The notes beneath the pieces were generated by a model. The model had not been told where the DNA came from. It saw only the letters and a program-made list of their open reading frames with translations, and ran no database searches. The translations under genes were made by a program, and so were the position numbers. Positions 50,844-59,313 of a stretch of 64,000 nucleotides of DNA are shown here, one piece after another. Numbering within the stretch: the first letter of the stretch is position 1; each line of letters starts with the position of its first letter. Source of the DNA: Lachnospiraceae bacterium (GTDB lineage Bacteria > Bacillota > Clostridia > Lachnospirales > Lachnospiraceae); contig CAJTDB010000010.1 in assembly GCA_910574965.1 (NCBI GenBank), positions 62,001-126,000 on the forward strand, given 5' to 3'.

Positions 50844-51040
50844 AACAGGCGAAAAGGCCGACACTGGCACAAAAGAAAGTGATTTCCGGAAACAGACTGG
50901 ACTGGAAAACCTGGAATGTTATCCGGGACAGTGCGGATGATCTGGTGATCCGGAGTAAGAAGTCCGGCCAGATCCGGACAATAAAGAAGGTCCTGCCACC
51001 GACCAAAGCAGACAGGACCAACACAAATACTGCGGTGTGA
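50840..51040 (+). CDS. DUF6906-like small phage protein
   Basis: 66 aa: MKQAKRPTLAQKKVISGNRL then DWKTWNVIRDSADDLVIRSKKSGQIRTIKK. The KRPT..QK...L....W.v.rd....lvi..k.tg..r.i pattern is common in Firmicute phages. Function unknown. Coupled to the preceding gene by a 4-base overlap. Confidence 0.65.
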   Translation: MKQAKRPTLAQKKVISGNRLDWKTWNVIRDSADDLVIRSKKSGQIRTIKKVLPPTKADRTNTNTAV

Positions 51041-51070
51041 TTATATCACATCGGGAGAGGACATGTAAAT

Positions 51071-53074
51071 ATGAAAAAAATCAAATTGGAGAAACTGGTG
51101 CTGCAGAATTTCAAAGGCTGCACAGACCAGACTGTTGAGTTTTCAGACCGGACCGTGATCTCCGGGGCAAATGCTACCGGGAAAAGCACGATTGTAGATA
51201 GCTGGTGCTGGCTGTTATTCAATAAGGACAGCACAGGAGCGGAGAAATTCCAGATCCGCCCTCTGGATACCGACGGCCGGCAGATCGACAATGTGGAAAT
51301 CATGGTGGAAGGTACGCTGACCGTGGACGGAAAAGAGGTTGTGCTGAAAAAAGTCCAGAAACAGATCTGGCGGAAGCGTCGCGGCACGGACGTGACAGAG
51401 CTGCAGGGGAATGAGAATCTTTTCGAGATTAATGGTTATCCGAAGTCTGAGAAAGATTACAAAGAATATATTTCTGATCTGCTGGAAGAGAAGATGTTCA
51501 AGCTGCTCACAAATCCCAAGGCATTTACGGCGCTTCCTTGGAAGGAGCAGCGGGCGGTGTTGATGCGTCTGGTGGATGATGTGTCGGATATCGCGATCGC
51601 AGAGTCTGACAGCCGGTTTACAGCTCTGGTTCCGGAGCTGGAGCAGGCTTCTCCGGATGATATCCGGAAGAAATACACCAAGGCGCTGAATGCTTGGAAG
51701 AAAAAGCAGGTGGAGATCCCGGCCCGGATTGATGAGGTATCTAAGCAGTTGGTTGACATTGACGTGGCAGAGCGGGAACTTCATGCAAATTATCTTCGGG
51801 AACAGATTGCAGATGCAGAACGGCAGTATGAGGATGCGGATTCTGCCGTGAAAGAATTTGACCGGGTAAATGACAGGATTCTGGAAGTTAAAGGCGAGAT
51901 GCGGATGATCTATGATGTGGCGGATCGTCAGCTGCAGGAACAGGCCGCTGAGATCCGGAATCGAAAAGATTCGGCTCATGAGGGCTTTAATGAGTCCAGA
52001 CATCAGATCAGGATGTGTGAGCTGGATATCGATCGGGCGCAGGCTGTGATTGAGAGAAATGAAGCAGAGAAAAAACACCTGCAGGATGAATGGAGAGCAG
52101 AGAAGACGAAAGCGTTTCCAGCGTTCGAAGAACTTCCGGCGCTTGATGAAAGCAGTCTTATTTGCCCAACATGCGGACAGGCTTTTCCAGAAGGGAAGAG
52201 ACAGGAAAACCTTGCGGCGTATGAGGTACGGAAGAAAAGGCATCTGGAAGATTATGAGGAAGCCAGGAAATTTTTTGAAGCATCCAAGAAAGAAAGACTT
52301 GCGCAGATTACTGATAAAGGGAATGCCACTGTTGTCACCATCAAAAAATATCAGGCAGAACTGGAAGCGCTGAAAGTTGATCTGGAAAAGGCAAAAGCTG
52401 ATTCCATCAGATTCAATAAGTTGGAGTCGGATGCTATGACTGAGCTGGACAAGCTTCCACTGAAACCGGATTTGTCTGATAACCAGGAATATGAGGCTTT
52501 GCAGCTGGAGCTGTCCAAGCTGGAAGAGGGCATGAAAAACATGAGCACCTGCGCAGATTATCGGAGCCAAATCAGAATCAGGCTTTCCGGTCTGCGTGAG
52601 GAATTGTCGGCGGTCGAGAAAGAAATTGTTTCTGCGGACAATACCGCGATTGAGGAGCGGATCGCAGCGCTTCAGGCAGAGCAGCGGGAAGTCGGGCAGA
52701 AGGTTGCGGATCAGGAGAAGATGATCTGTATGCTGGAAACGTTTATTCAGGAAAAAATGGAACGGATTGCTGGAGATATCAATAAACATTTTAAACATGT
52801 CTCTTTCAGATTGTTTAAATCACAGCTCAATGGTGGGGTTGTTCCGACATGTGAAATTAAGCATGTGAGTGAATCCAAAGGAGATATAAATGAGGGGCAT
52901 ATGATTATAGCTGGTCTGGATATCATTTCTACTCTGTCCAAATTGTATGGTGTGTCGGCTCCGGTCTTTATAGATGGTTCGGAATCCGTGAATGACTTTA
53001 ATATTCCCCATATGGACTGCCAGATGGCGCTGTTGAAGGTGACGGATGATGCGGAATTAAAAGTCAGGGTGTAA
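51071..53074 (+). CDS. SMC/RecN-like AAA ATPase of the phage recombination module
   Basis: 667 aa. Walker A is SGANATGKST (residues 31-40), a long coiled coil spans about residues 190-550, and a zinc-hook-like CPTCGQ sits near residue 367, as in Rad50/SbcC. The C-terminal part has VFIDGSESVND, where a Walker B of the type hhhhDE would be expected; DE is replaced by DG, so hydrolysis may be altered. It precedes RecT and the MBL nuclease and probably helps process DNA ends. A 2-repeat array lies in the gap after it. Confidence 0.82.
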   Translation: MKKIKLEKLVLQNFKGCTDQTVEFSDRTVISGANATGKSTIVDSWCWLLFNKDSTGAEKFQIRPLDTDGRQIDNVEIMVEGTLTVDGKEVVLKKVQKQIWRKRRGTDVTELQGNENLFEINGYPKSEKDYKEYISDLLEEKMFKLLTNPKAFTALPWKEQRAVLMRLVDDVSDIAIAESDSRFTALVPELEQASPDDIRKKYTKALNAWKKKQVEIPARIDEVSKQLVDIDVAERELHANYLREQIADAERQYEDADSAVKEFDRVNDRILEVKGEMRMIYDVADRQLQEQAAEIRNRKDSAHEGFNESRHQIRMCELDIDRAQAVIERNEAEKKHLQDEWRAEKTKAFPAFEELPALDESSLICPTCGQAFPEGKRQENLAAYEVRKKRHLEDYEEARKFFEASKKERLAQITDKGNATVVTIKKYQAELEALKVDLEKAKADSIRFNKLESDAMTELDKLPLKPDLSDNQEYEALQLELSKLEEGMKNMSTCADYRSQIRIRLSGLREELSAVEKEIVSADNTAIEERIAALQAEQREVGQKVADQEKMICMLETFIQEKMERIAGDINKHFKHVSFRLFKSQLNGGVVPTCEIKHVSESKGDINEGHMIIAGLDIISTLSKLYGVSAPVFIDGSESVNDFNIPHMDCQMALLKVTDDAELKVRV

Positions 53075-53090
53075 GAGATGGATATGAATG

Positions 53091-53189
53091 GTCACGTCCC
53101 GCAAGGGGCGTGTGAGTAGAAATGAAAGCGAAACATATCATTCGGAAAGTGCTTTGGTCACGTCCCGTGAGGGATGTGTGAGTAGAAAC
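53091..53189 (+). CRISPR. Orphan two-repeat array with type I-C-like repeats
   Basis: Repeat 1 (53091-53123) and repeat 2 (53157-53189) are 33 bases each and agree at 28 positions; the spacer (53124-53156) is also 33 bases. Each repeat folds as an 8-bp stem (CACGTCCC with GGGGCGTG or GGGATGTG) closed by a GNRA loop (GCAA or GTGA), with base changes that keep pairing. An 11-base tail TGAGTAGAAAY follows the stem, the same length and end (GAAAY) as the handle made by Cas5 of type I-C systems. No cas genes lie in the window. It fills the gap between the ATPase gene and the gene at 53201. Confidence 0.72.
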
Positions 53190-53200
53190 AGGAGGTCAAC

Positions 53201-53419
53201 ATGAATTTTTACAAAGTAAAGTTTCTGAAAAATGGACAGGCACAGAGCCGGGCGTACACCTATAAGAGCAGTCTGGAACTGATACCGGGCGACAAAGTGG
53301 AGCTTCCCGGTGGAAGTCATGGCGTTGTATTGGACGAGTCGGTAGACATGGCTTGGGTGGAATCCTATGGAGAGGAAAAATTGAAAGAGATTGTGAAGAA
53401 AGTGGAGGTAGAGGAGTAA
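53201..53419 (+). CDS. Unknown 72-aa phage protein upstream of recT
   Basis: MNFYKVKFLKNGQAQSRAYT, then a beta-rich stretch (IPGDKVELPGGSHGVVLDESV). AGGAGGTCAAC precedes the ATG, directly after the second repeat of the array. The stop shares one base with the recT start (TAATG). Its size and composition suggest a small barrel. Function unknown. Confidence 0.6.
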   Translation: MNFYKVKFLKNGQAQSRAYTYKSSLELIPGDKVELPGGSHGVVLDESVDMAWVESYGEEKLKEIVKKVEVEE

Positions 53420-54303
53420 TGGCGACAGCAGGAAAGAAACAGGAGCTGGCTCAGCAGGGCAGACAGCAGGCGGAACTGGTCATCAACAATTCCTTTATGG
53501 ATGGGCTGGTAACAACAATGCAGGGAAAGATCAGTAATGGTCTGACGATGCCCCCGGATTACAATATGGAGAATGCGATTATGTCCGCATATTTGACGCT
53601 GAAGCAAACAGTTGATAAGGACAAGCGTCCGGTGCTGGAGGCCTGCAATAAGGAGAGCATTGCCAATGCCGTTCTGGATATGGCGACAGCGGGGTTGGAT
53701 GTGTCAAAATCCCAGGGATATTTCATCCCTTATGGCGGCAAGCTGGTCTTCCAGAAATCCTATTTTGGCTGGCAGACGTTGGCGCGACGGTATGGGGCGG
53801 TCAAGTTTTCGGCCATGTGCATCTATGATGGCGACGAATTTGACTATGATGTGATTGATGGTGAGATCGAGAATGTCCGGCATAAGCAGAAGTTTTCCAA
53901 CATTGACAAAGATAAGATCGTCGGCGCTTATGCAGTCGTCACATTTGAAGATAATTCCAAAAAAGCGGAAGTCATGACTATGGCCGAGATCAGGCAGGCA
54001 TGGAAACAGAATCAGCAGAACAAAGGTGATGGAAATACGCATCGGAACTTCACAGGGAAAATGGCAAAAAAGACGGTACTTTCTAGTATCTGCAAGACGA
54101 TTGCCAATACATATGGCAATTCTGCGATCAAGGAGCAGATTGACATGGAAGAAGAGATCGGGCCGGTAGATGTAGTGGCAGAGAGTGTGGCTTATGACAT
54201 TGAGCAGGGAGCTAACAGCGTCGATTTTGAGCCGGAAGTTGTCGAGGGCGAAATTGTCGGCGAGGAACCGGCAGAGGAAGAGCCGGCGTTTATGCAGGAG
54301 TGA
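53419..54303 (+). CDS. recT: RecT family single-strand annealing protein
   Basis: 294 aa. The RecT domain is complete: SYLTLKQTVD-like AYLTLKQTVDKDK, MATAGLDVSKSQGYFIPYGGKLVFQKSYFGW, and KKTVLSSICKTIANTYGNSAI. It anneals single strands during phage recombination. The C-terminal 50 residues are acidic (VEGEIVGEEPAEEEPAF). Start at 53419, overlapping the previous stop by one base. No recE-type exonuclease is adjacent; the following MBL-fold gene may fill that role. Confidence 0.95.
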   Translation: MATAGKKQELAQQGRQQAELVINNSFMDGLVTTMQGKISNGLTMPPDYNMENAIMSAYLTLKQTVDKDKRPVLEACNKESIANAVLDMATAGLDVSKSQGYFIPYGGKLVFQKSYFGWQTLARRYGAVKFSAMCIYDGDEFDYDVIDGEIENVRHKQKFSNIDKDKIVGAYAVVTFEDNSKKAEVMTMAEIRQAWKQNQQNKGDGNTHRNFTGKMAKKTVLSSICKTIANTYGNSAIKEQIDMEEEIGPVDVVAESVAYDIEQGANSVDFEPEVVEGEIVGEEPAEEEPAFMQE

Positions 54304-54308
54304 CGGGT

Positions 54309-54509
54309 ATGGACACTATAAAAGAGATTATTGCCAATCTGGATAGTGAAGAACTCTGTAGATATTGTAATCATCGTGAGTACTGTGATGGAGGCGTCAA
54401 ATGCTATGGTGGAGAACCGATATATCCACCTTGTGCAGATGGACTGGATGAGGATGATATTGATATAGATCTTTATTTGGAAGATATGGAGGAATCAGAT
54501 GAAGCTTAG
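54309..54509 (+). CDS. Small Cys-rich phage protein
   Basis: 66 aa with CRYCNHREYCDGGVKCYGGEPIYPPC, a likely zinc-binding cluster, then an acidic C-terminus (DEDDIDIDLYLEDME). GGAG lies 8 bases upstream, and it overlaps the next gene by 11 bases. Function unknown. Confidence 0.6.
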   Translation: MDTIKEIIANLDSEELCRYCNHREYCDGGVKCYGGEPIYPPCADGLDEDDIDIDLYLEDMEESDEA

Positions 54510-55173
54510 ATGTCTTGGCTCCGGATCCTCCGGGAACTGTTACATACTTGAGAACGATTCCGAAGCTCTGGTTATTGAGGCCGGAATCCCGTTCATGGTG
54601 GGAAAGAAAGCCCTGGATTTCAATATCAGTAAGATCGTGGGAGTGGTTATCAGCCATTCCCACGGGGATCATGCCAAATATGCAGGCGAGTATGAAAAGG
54701 CTGGGATCCCGGTATTCAGACCATATGAGTCGGATATGGAGAGACAGGTTCGGACTTATGGAAAATTTGTGATTAAAAGCTTTCCTCTGATACATGATGT
54801 TCCGTGCTTTGGTTTCCTGATCGAGCATCCGGAGACTGGAAAGGTGCTGTATGCCAGCGATACGGAGTATATCAAGTATCGGTTCAGGGATTTGAGTCAC
54901 ATTTTGATCGAGTGTAACTATTCCAAGGATTTGATTCCGGAAGATGCCGTGAATCGTTCCCATGTCATGACTGGGCATATGGAGTTACAGACTGTGCTGG
55001 AATTTCTCCGGGCGAATAACAGCCCTGCCTTGAGAAGCGCCGTATTGCTTCATGTGAGCGCCAGAAACAGTGATCCGGAGGAATTTGTGACAGAGGTCGG
55101 AAAAGTGATCCAGTGCCCGGTATGGGCGGCGGAGAAGGGGCTGGAAGTTGATTTGGATTTGATGCCGTTTTGA
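54499..55173 (+). CDS. Phage MBL-fold metallo-hydrolase (probable exonuclease)
   Basis: 224 aa. It starts CLGSGSSGNCYILEND, the N-terminus typical of YycJ/WalJ-type MBL proteins, with the metal motif SHSHGDHAKY (HxHxDH complete), LYASDTEY and LHVSARNSD. MBL proteins of this type are regularly encoded next to phage RecT and are thought to be nucleases that supply single strands for annealing. It overlaps the preceding gene. Confidence 0.8.
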   Translation: MKLRCLGSGSSGNCYILENDSEALVIEAGIPFMVGKKALDFNISKIVGVVISHSHGDHAKYAGEYEKAGIPVFRPYESDMERQVRTYGKFVIKSFPLIHDVPCFGFLIEHPETGKVLYASDTEYIKYRFRDLSHILIECNYSKDLIPEDAVNRSHVMTGHMELQTVLEFLRANNSPALRSAVLLHVSARNSDPEEFVTEVGKVIQCPVWAAEKGLEVDLDLMPF

Positions 55174-55185
55174 AAGGAGGAGATT

Positions 55186-55413
55186 ATGGTACATAAGGTT
55201 GAAATCCCAAGTACAGTGCATTTAACGGAATTATTTGTTCTGCGCGGTATTAAATGTACGGAAACGGGAAAATGTGTGATTGCCGAAAGGGAGTATTCTG
55301 TCCAGCCATCGCTTACGCATGTTGTGCAATTTCTGCAGGAGAGCGGCGCCGATTTTGCATCCATAGTAACGAATTACAGAATAGAGAAAGAGGATGAATT
55401 ACCATTTATGTGA
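55186..55413 (+). CDS. Unknown 75-aa phage protein
   Basis: MVHKVEIPSTVHLTELFVLRG, with a C-terminal helical region (HVVQFLQESGADFASIV) and acidic end (EKEDELPF). AAAGGAGGAG precedes the ATG. No family recognised. The 85-base gap after it contains the hairpin CCAGCC/GGGCTGG (55453-55472). Confidence 0.55.
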   Translation: MVHKVEIPSTVHLTELFVLRGIKCTETGKCVIAEREYSVQPSLTHVVQFLQESGADFASIVTNYRIEKEDELPFM

Positions 55414-55498
55414 GTAAATGATAACAATTTTGATCGGTCAAATTTATATAAATCCAGCCAATGCATGGGCTGGGGAAATGAATGTTAAGAGGTGAGGT

Positions 55499-55924
55499 AT
55501 GAGCAGAGTAAATCTGGAAACCTTCGCAGGCGGCGCCCTGCAGGAGAAGTTTGATGATGCGATGGAAAAGGTTCTTGTCAATATGACGGATCCGAACACG
55601 CCGTGGAAGATCAAGCGAAAGATTGTCGTGGAGGTATCTTTCGAACAGAATGAGGACCGGGACGATTCTACCGTGAATGTGTCCGTGGTTCCGAAGCTGG
55701 CGCCGGTGAAGCCAGTCAGCACCCGGATGGCTATCGGCAAGGATTTGGAGACAGGTCAGGTGTTCGCTGAAGAATACGGCAATCAGTGCCGGGGTCAGAT
55801 GACCCTGGACGACTATCAGGGACAGCGGGACCAGGTGGTGGACGGAAAGACTGTAGAAACAGAGACCGGGGAAATCAGGGAAGGGTCCCGGGTTATTGAC
55901 TTCAGAGAGACAAAACAGGCATAA
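55499..55924 (+). CDS. Phage protein of the type annotated replication terminator protein
   Basis: 141 aa: VNLETFAGGALQEKFDDAMEKVLVNMTDPNTPWKIKRKI, then NEDRDDSTVNVSVVPKLAPVKP and an acidic, Gly-poor C-terminus. This pattern is frequent in the replication region of clostridial phages, where it is given the name replication terminator protein; the true function is not shown. AGAGGTGAGG precedes the ATG. Confidence 0.6.
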   Translation: MSRVNLETFAGGALQEKFDDAMEKVLVNMTDPNTPWKIKRKIVVEVSFEQNEDRDDSTVNVSVVPKLAPVKPVSTRMAIGKDLETGQVFAEEYGNQCRGQMTLDDYQGQRDQVVDGKTVETETGEIREGSRVIDFRETKQA

Positions 55925-55939
55925 GGAGGATATAAGATT

Positions 55940-56656
55940 ATGATTAAGAAGGCATTAGAGTACATCGTAGGAATGAGCGAACCGCAGGTTCTGGAGATCA
56001 ACGGGGAGACTTACAGCGACAAAGGGCTGCAGCGCATCTGTCACAACCCGAAAGCGCAGTCCATCGAGCTGACGACGCTGACAAGCCTGGTGGAATACAT
56101 CAGGGCCGGAATTGACACTATGGACGACAAAATGATCGTTCATGTGTCCGGTCCGGAATGCGTGCGGCTGTATTCCCAGCTGGATTTGGATCGTGTGCGG
56201 GAATACATGGTGGAAGTTCATGCGCAGGTACCGGAGTTCCGGTATGGCCGGTATATGGACCATGAGAATTTCCTGATCGCGCTTCAGTCCAAGTTTATCC
56301 AGAATGATGATCGGGATCTGCTTCTGAGATTTACCGGTACTGTGGAAAATGGAACGGTGGCCCAGTACGGCGACGACGGCGTTACCCAGAAAGCTACCAT
56401 CAAGACGGGCATCGCATCCAAAGGAGAGGCTGTCGTGCCCAACCCGGTCAGGCTGCGGCCGTTCCGGACCTTTATCGAAGTGGAGCAGCCGGAGAGCGCG
56501 TTTGTATTCCGTATGCGTCAGGATAGTGACGATGGTGTGGAATGCGCCATCTTCGAGGCGGACGGCGGTGCATGGAAAAATGCAGCCATGAAGAATATCA
56601 AAGAGTATCTGCAGTTTGAACTGAGTGATCTGCCGCAGTTTACTGTGATTTCATAA
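55940..56656 (+). CDS. Conserved phage protein (possible DUF2303)
   Basis: 238 aa mixed alpha/beta protein. The C-terminal part NPVRLRPFRTFIEVEQPESAFVFRM is the most family-like segment and resembles DUF2303 proteins of phage recombination regions. AGGAGGATATAAG precedes the ATG, 15 bases after the previous stop. The role is unknown. Confidence 0.6.
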   Translation: MIKKALEYIVGMSEPQVLEINGETYSDKGLQRICHNPKAQSIELTTLTSLVEYIRAGIDTMDDKMIVHVSGPECVRLYSQLDLDRVREYMVEVHAQVPEFRYGRYMDHENFLIALQSKFIQNDDRDLLLRFTGTVENGTVAQYGDDGVTQKATIKTGIASKGEAVVPNPVRLRPFRTFIEVEQPESAFVFRMRQDSDDGVECAIFEADGGAWKNAAMKNIKEYLQFELSDLPQFTVIS

Positions 56657-56709
56657 AAATATGATCGGCGGCGGCCTGCCGACTGGTGGGCCGCAGAAAG
56701 GAAAAGGTA

Positions 56710-56919
56710 ATGGATATTATTACAAAGTGTCCTATTTGCAGGAAAGAGCACCCAGTTCATCTGACGCGGGAACAGGGGCTTAGATATGGAGATTACAGAG
56801 CCGGAAAAGGACATATACAGGATTTACTACCGGCTCTGTCTGCCGATGACAGGGAGCGGCTGATCACTGGAATCTGTCCGGAATGTTTTGCATCTTTGGG
56901 GGAAGAAGACGATGAATAA
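56710..56919 (+). CDS. Small zinc-ribbon phage protein
   Basis: 69 aa: ITKCPICRKEHPVHL and GICPECFASLGEED supply two CxxC pairs about 48 residues apart, probably one zinc ribbon. The start at 56710 has AAAGGAAAAGG; it overlaps ssb by 8 bases. Confidence 0.65.
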   Translation: MDIITKCPICRKEHPVHLTREQGLRYGDYRAGKGHIQDLLPALSADDRERLITGICPECFASLGEEDDE

Positions 56920-57364
56920 GGTTATTTTGATGGGCCGTCTGGTTCGGGATCCTGATATCAGATACTCTAATGGAGAGAATGCCACGGCGGTCGCCCGGTT
57001 TACTCTGGCTGTGGACAGACGTTTCAAGCGTGATGGAGAGCAGAATGCTGACTTCATCAACTGCATTTCTTTTGGAAAAAGCGCTGAGTTTGCGGAAAAA
57101 TATTTGAGAAAGGGAATCAAACTGGTGGTCACGGGCCGGATTCAGACGGGAAGCTATACCAACCGGGACGGGAATAAGGTCTATACGACAGACGTGGTGG
57201 TGGAAGAACAGGAGTTTGCCGAGAGCAAGAAGGTGTCCGAGGCAAACAGCGGATCGGGCCAATCCAGCCAGAATTCCAGGCAGAGTATGAACACGCCGGA
57301 ACCTAGCAGTGATGGGTTCATGAGTATTCCGGACGGCATTGATGAAGAACTGCCGTTTAACTAA
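56912..57364 (+). CDS. ssb: Single-stranded DNA-binding protein
   Basis: 150 aa. The OB-fold (NKVILMGRLVRDPDIRYSNGENATAVARF, DFINCISFGKSAEFAEKYL, VTGRIQTGSYTNRDG) is followed by a Ser/Asn-rich linker and the C-terminal tip DEELPFN, an extended form of the DDDIPF protein-docking tail. Start at 56912 (MNKVILMG). Phage-encoded copy that serves the replication module. Confidence 0.95.
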   Translation: MNKVILMGRLVRDPDIRYSNGENATAVARFTLAVDRRFKRDGEQNADFINCISFGKSAEFAEKYLRKGIKLVVTGRIQTGSYTNRDGNKVYTTDVVVEEQEFAESKKVSEANSGSGQSSQNSRQSMNTPEPSSDGFMSIPDGIDEELPFN

Positions 57365-57375
57365 GGAGATGCGCT

Positions 57376-57756
57376 ATGACAAATGAAATGAAACCATCTG
57401 AAGTGATGCAGAATTTTCTTGATTATATGAAGAGCTGTCAGAGAGAATACCAGATTTGCATGGTGGAGGTCCACAAGCATGATAAACGGGTCCAGGATTT
57501 TCTACATGGTCTGGAATTTGCCGAGAATCGGCAGGAGCGGAACAGGATCGCAACTCAGGTCAGTCAGAGCCGGAAAGAGCGTAGAAGGCTTAAAGACCGT
57601 ATGCAGTTTCTGGAAGGATGTGCAAGATTATTCGGTGATAAGTCCAATAAGCAGTTTTTTGACCGGTTGCAGAGCCTGATCGAGAAACAGAGAAAGGAAG
57701 AAGAATTTCTGGAAAGTGACCGGATCTATAAACCAAGGGCAGGTGATGGTGTATGA
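57376..57756 (+). CDS. Unknown coiled-coil phage protein
   Basis: 126 aa, almost all helical and basic: MKSCQREYQICMVEVHKHDKR, NRIATQVSQSRKERRRLKDRM. It overlaps the ERCC4 gene by 4 bases (ATGA) and lies 11 bases after ssb. No family recognised. Confidence 0.6.
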   Translation: MTNEMKPSEVMQNFLDYMKSCQREYQICMVEVHKHDKRVQDFLHGLEFAENRQERNRIATQVSQSRKERRRLKDRMQFLEGCARLFGDKSNKQFFDRLQSLIEKQRKEEEFLESDRIYKPRAGDGV

Positions 57757-58355
57757 GCGTAATGATTGTAGAAGACGTTGGAAATAAAATAGACAAGCAC
57801 ATTGTAAAGCATCGCTGGTTCGATGCTCATGATGTAGAGGTCTTGAGAGCTCCCCTCCCGGTTGGGGATTACATACTCTATACAGAGACAGTGGCGGATG
57901 TGATCCGTCGGAAGGTAAAGCGAGGGGTTGATCTGAAGAAGCTTGATTTCCTGGGGAGTTATAAGGTCTGTGTGGATACGAAAAAGGACATGCAGGAGAT
58001 TGTCGGGAATATCTGCGGGAAGCAGCATGATCGTTTTAAGGATGAATGTGTATTGGCGCAGAATAACGGCATTCAGCTGTACGTATTGGTAGAAAATCAG
58101 GGTGGGATCAGTTGTCTTGATGATGTGCCTGGTTGGAAAAATCCACGAACAGAACGATATGAAATGATTGTGTCTAAACATAAAGAAGGAAAGTGGAAGC
58201 GCGTCCCTGAACCAAAGGCGCCGCCCACGACAGGGGAAACGCTGGCAAAATGCATGAAAACCATGCAGGACCGGTACGGTGTAAAGTTCCTGTTCTGTCA
58301 TCCCGATGAAGCCGGGGAACGTATTTTGCAGTTACTGACGGCGCAGGAGGAATGA
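57753..58355 (+). CDS. ERCC4-domain nuclease
   Basis: 200 aa. The ERCC4/XPF nuclease pattern is visible: VEVLRAPLPVGDYIL, then YKVCVDTKKDMQEIVGNI (the family motif is VERKxxxD; here VDTKKD), then HDRFKDECVLAQNNGIQLYVLVEN. It probably cuts branched DNA during phage replication or recombination. Coupled to the preceding gene by a 4-base overlap. Confidence 0.82.
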   Translation: MSVMIVEDVGNKIDKHIVKHRWFDAHDVEVLRAPLPVGDYILYTETVADVIRRKVKRGVDLKKLDFLGSYKVCVDTKKDMQEIVGNICGKQHDRFKDECVLAQNNGIQLYVLVENQGGISCLDDVPGWKNPRTERYEMIVSKHKEGKWKRVPEPKAPPTTGETLAKCMKTMQDRYGVKFLFCHPDEAGERILQLLTAQEE

Positions 58356-58356
58356 G

Positions 58357-59313
58357 ATGGCAGATGAGGGTGTAAATTATTTCCCTCTGTACTGCACACT
58401 TGATGAGAAGTTTGAACTGCTGGAAGCGGAATATGGATTAAAAGGATTTGCGATAGTCGTCAAACTGTTCCAGAGGATCTATAAGGAACATGGTTACTAT
58501 TGTGAATGGAATAACGACATATCTCTTATATTTGCGAAACAATGTGGTTTTTCAAATGTCGGAGAGTCTGGAAAAAATAACAGAGATTTTCTTGGCGGTG
58601 CGGATGGTTCTTCTCCGCCCGGAAAATCTAAAAACTTAATAGACCATGTGGTCGCCGCTTCCCTCAGACGGGGTATTTTTAACAAAGATATTTTCGATAA
58701 TTATTCGATTCTTACATCAAGAGGAATACAAAGAAATTTCCTTAGAATTGTAAGAAATCGAAAAAATGTTGAGATCAAAAAAGAATACCTTTTATTAAGT
58801 GACGCTGAAATTAAGGGAAATGTCGTAATAATTGATGATTCTTACGTAAGAAATGAGGAATCTTACGTAAGAAATGAACAAAGTAAAGTAAAGGAAAGTA
58901 AAGGAAAGGAAAAGGAAATACCGCGCGCGAGTCGGTTTGAAGACTTTTGGTCGGCGTATCCAAATCAGCAGAGACGCAACCTTGCAGAAAAAGCGTACTG
59001 CGATCTGATACTCTCTGGAACTGTGAAAGAAGATGATCTGGTCCTTGCAGCTCAAAACTATGCAGATCATGTGAAGGATTCTGGAGACAAAATGTATCTG
59101 CCGAATAATTTTCTGGAAAAATGCGTGTTCGAAGATTATCTGCATGCAAAAGAACCGGAGATTGTGAAGGAGGTGGAAACTCTGCCAGAACCGGAAGAAG
59201 AACCTGAGCCGGATGCGGGGCAGCTTGCTGCTGAGGGATGGATTGATCCAAATGCTATGAGTGACGAAGAGTTTGAAGAATATCTGAAAAGAGTAACTGG
59301 AAATGATGTATGA
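58357..59313 (+). CDS. Phage replisome organiser (DUF4373/Lin1244-type N-terminal domain)
   Basis: 318 aa. The N-terminal 100 residues (YFPLYCTLDEKFELLEAEYGLKGFAIVVKLFQRIYKEHGYYC) match the DUF4373 winged-helix found at the start of phage replication initiators. A Lys-rich linker (KVKESKGKEKEIPRAS) leads to a C-terminal domain (FEDFWSAYPNQQRRNLAEKAYCDLI) as in DnaD-type or Lin1244 proteins. A direct repeat encodes SYVRNE twice (about residues 166-178). It overlaps the primase-helicase gene by 11 bases and probably loads it. Confidence 0.83.
   Translation: MADEGVNYFPLYCTLDEKFELLEAEYGLKGFAIVVKLFQRIYKEHGYYCEWNNDISLIFAKQCGFSNVGESGKNNRDFLGGADGSSPPGKSKNLIDHVVAASLRRGIFNKDIFDNYSILTSRGIQRNFLRIVRNRKNVEIKKEYLLLSDAEIKGNVVIIDDSYVRNEESYVRNEQSKVKESKGKEKEIPRASRFEDFWSAYPNQQRRNLAEKAYCDLILSGTVKEDDLVLAAQNYADHVKDSGDKMYLPNNFLEKCVFEDYLHAKEPEIVKEVETLPEPEEEPEPDAGQLAAEGWIDPNAMSDEEFEEYLKRVTGNDV

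Noticed and set aside
51215-52798. 527-aa minus-strand frame over the SMC-like gene
   Set aside because: Antisense of a coiled-coil gene; the translation is Leu/Phe-rich with no recognisable domain.
55453-55472. Terminator at CCAGCC...GGGCTGG
   Set aside because: No T-tract follows on either strand, and it lies inside the replication operon.
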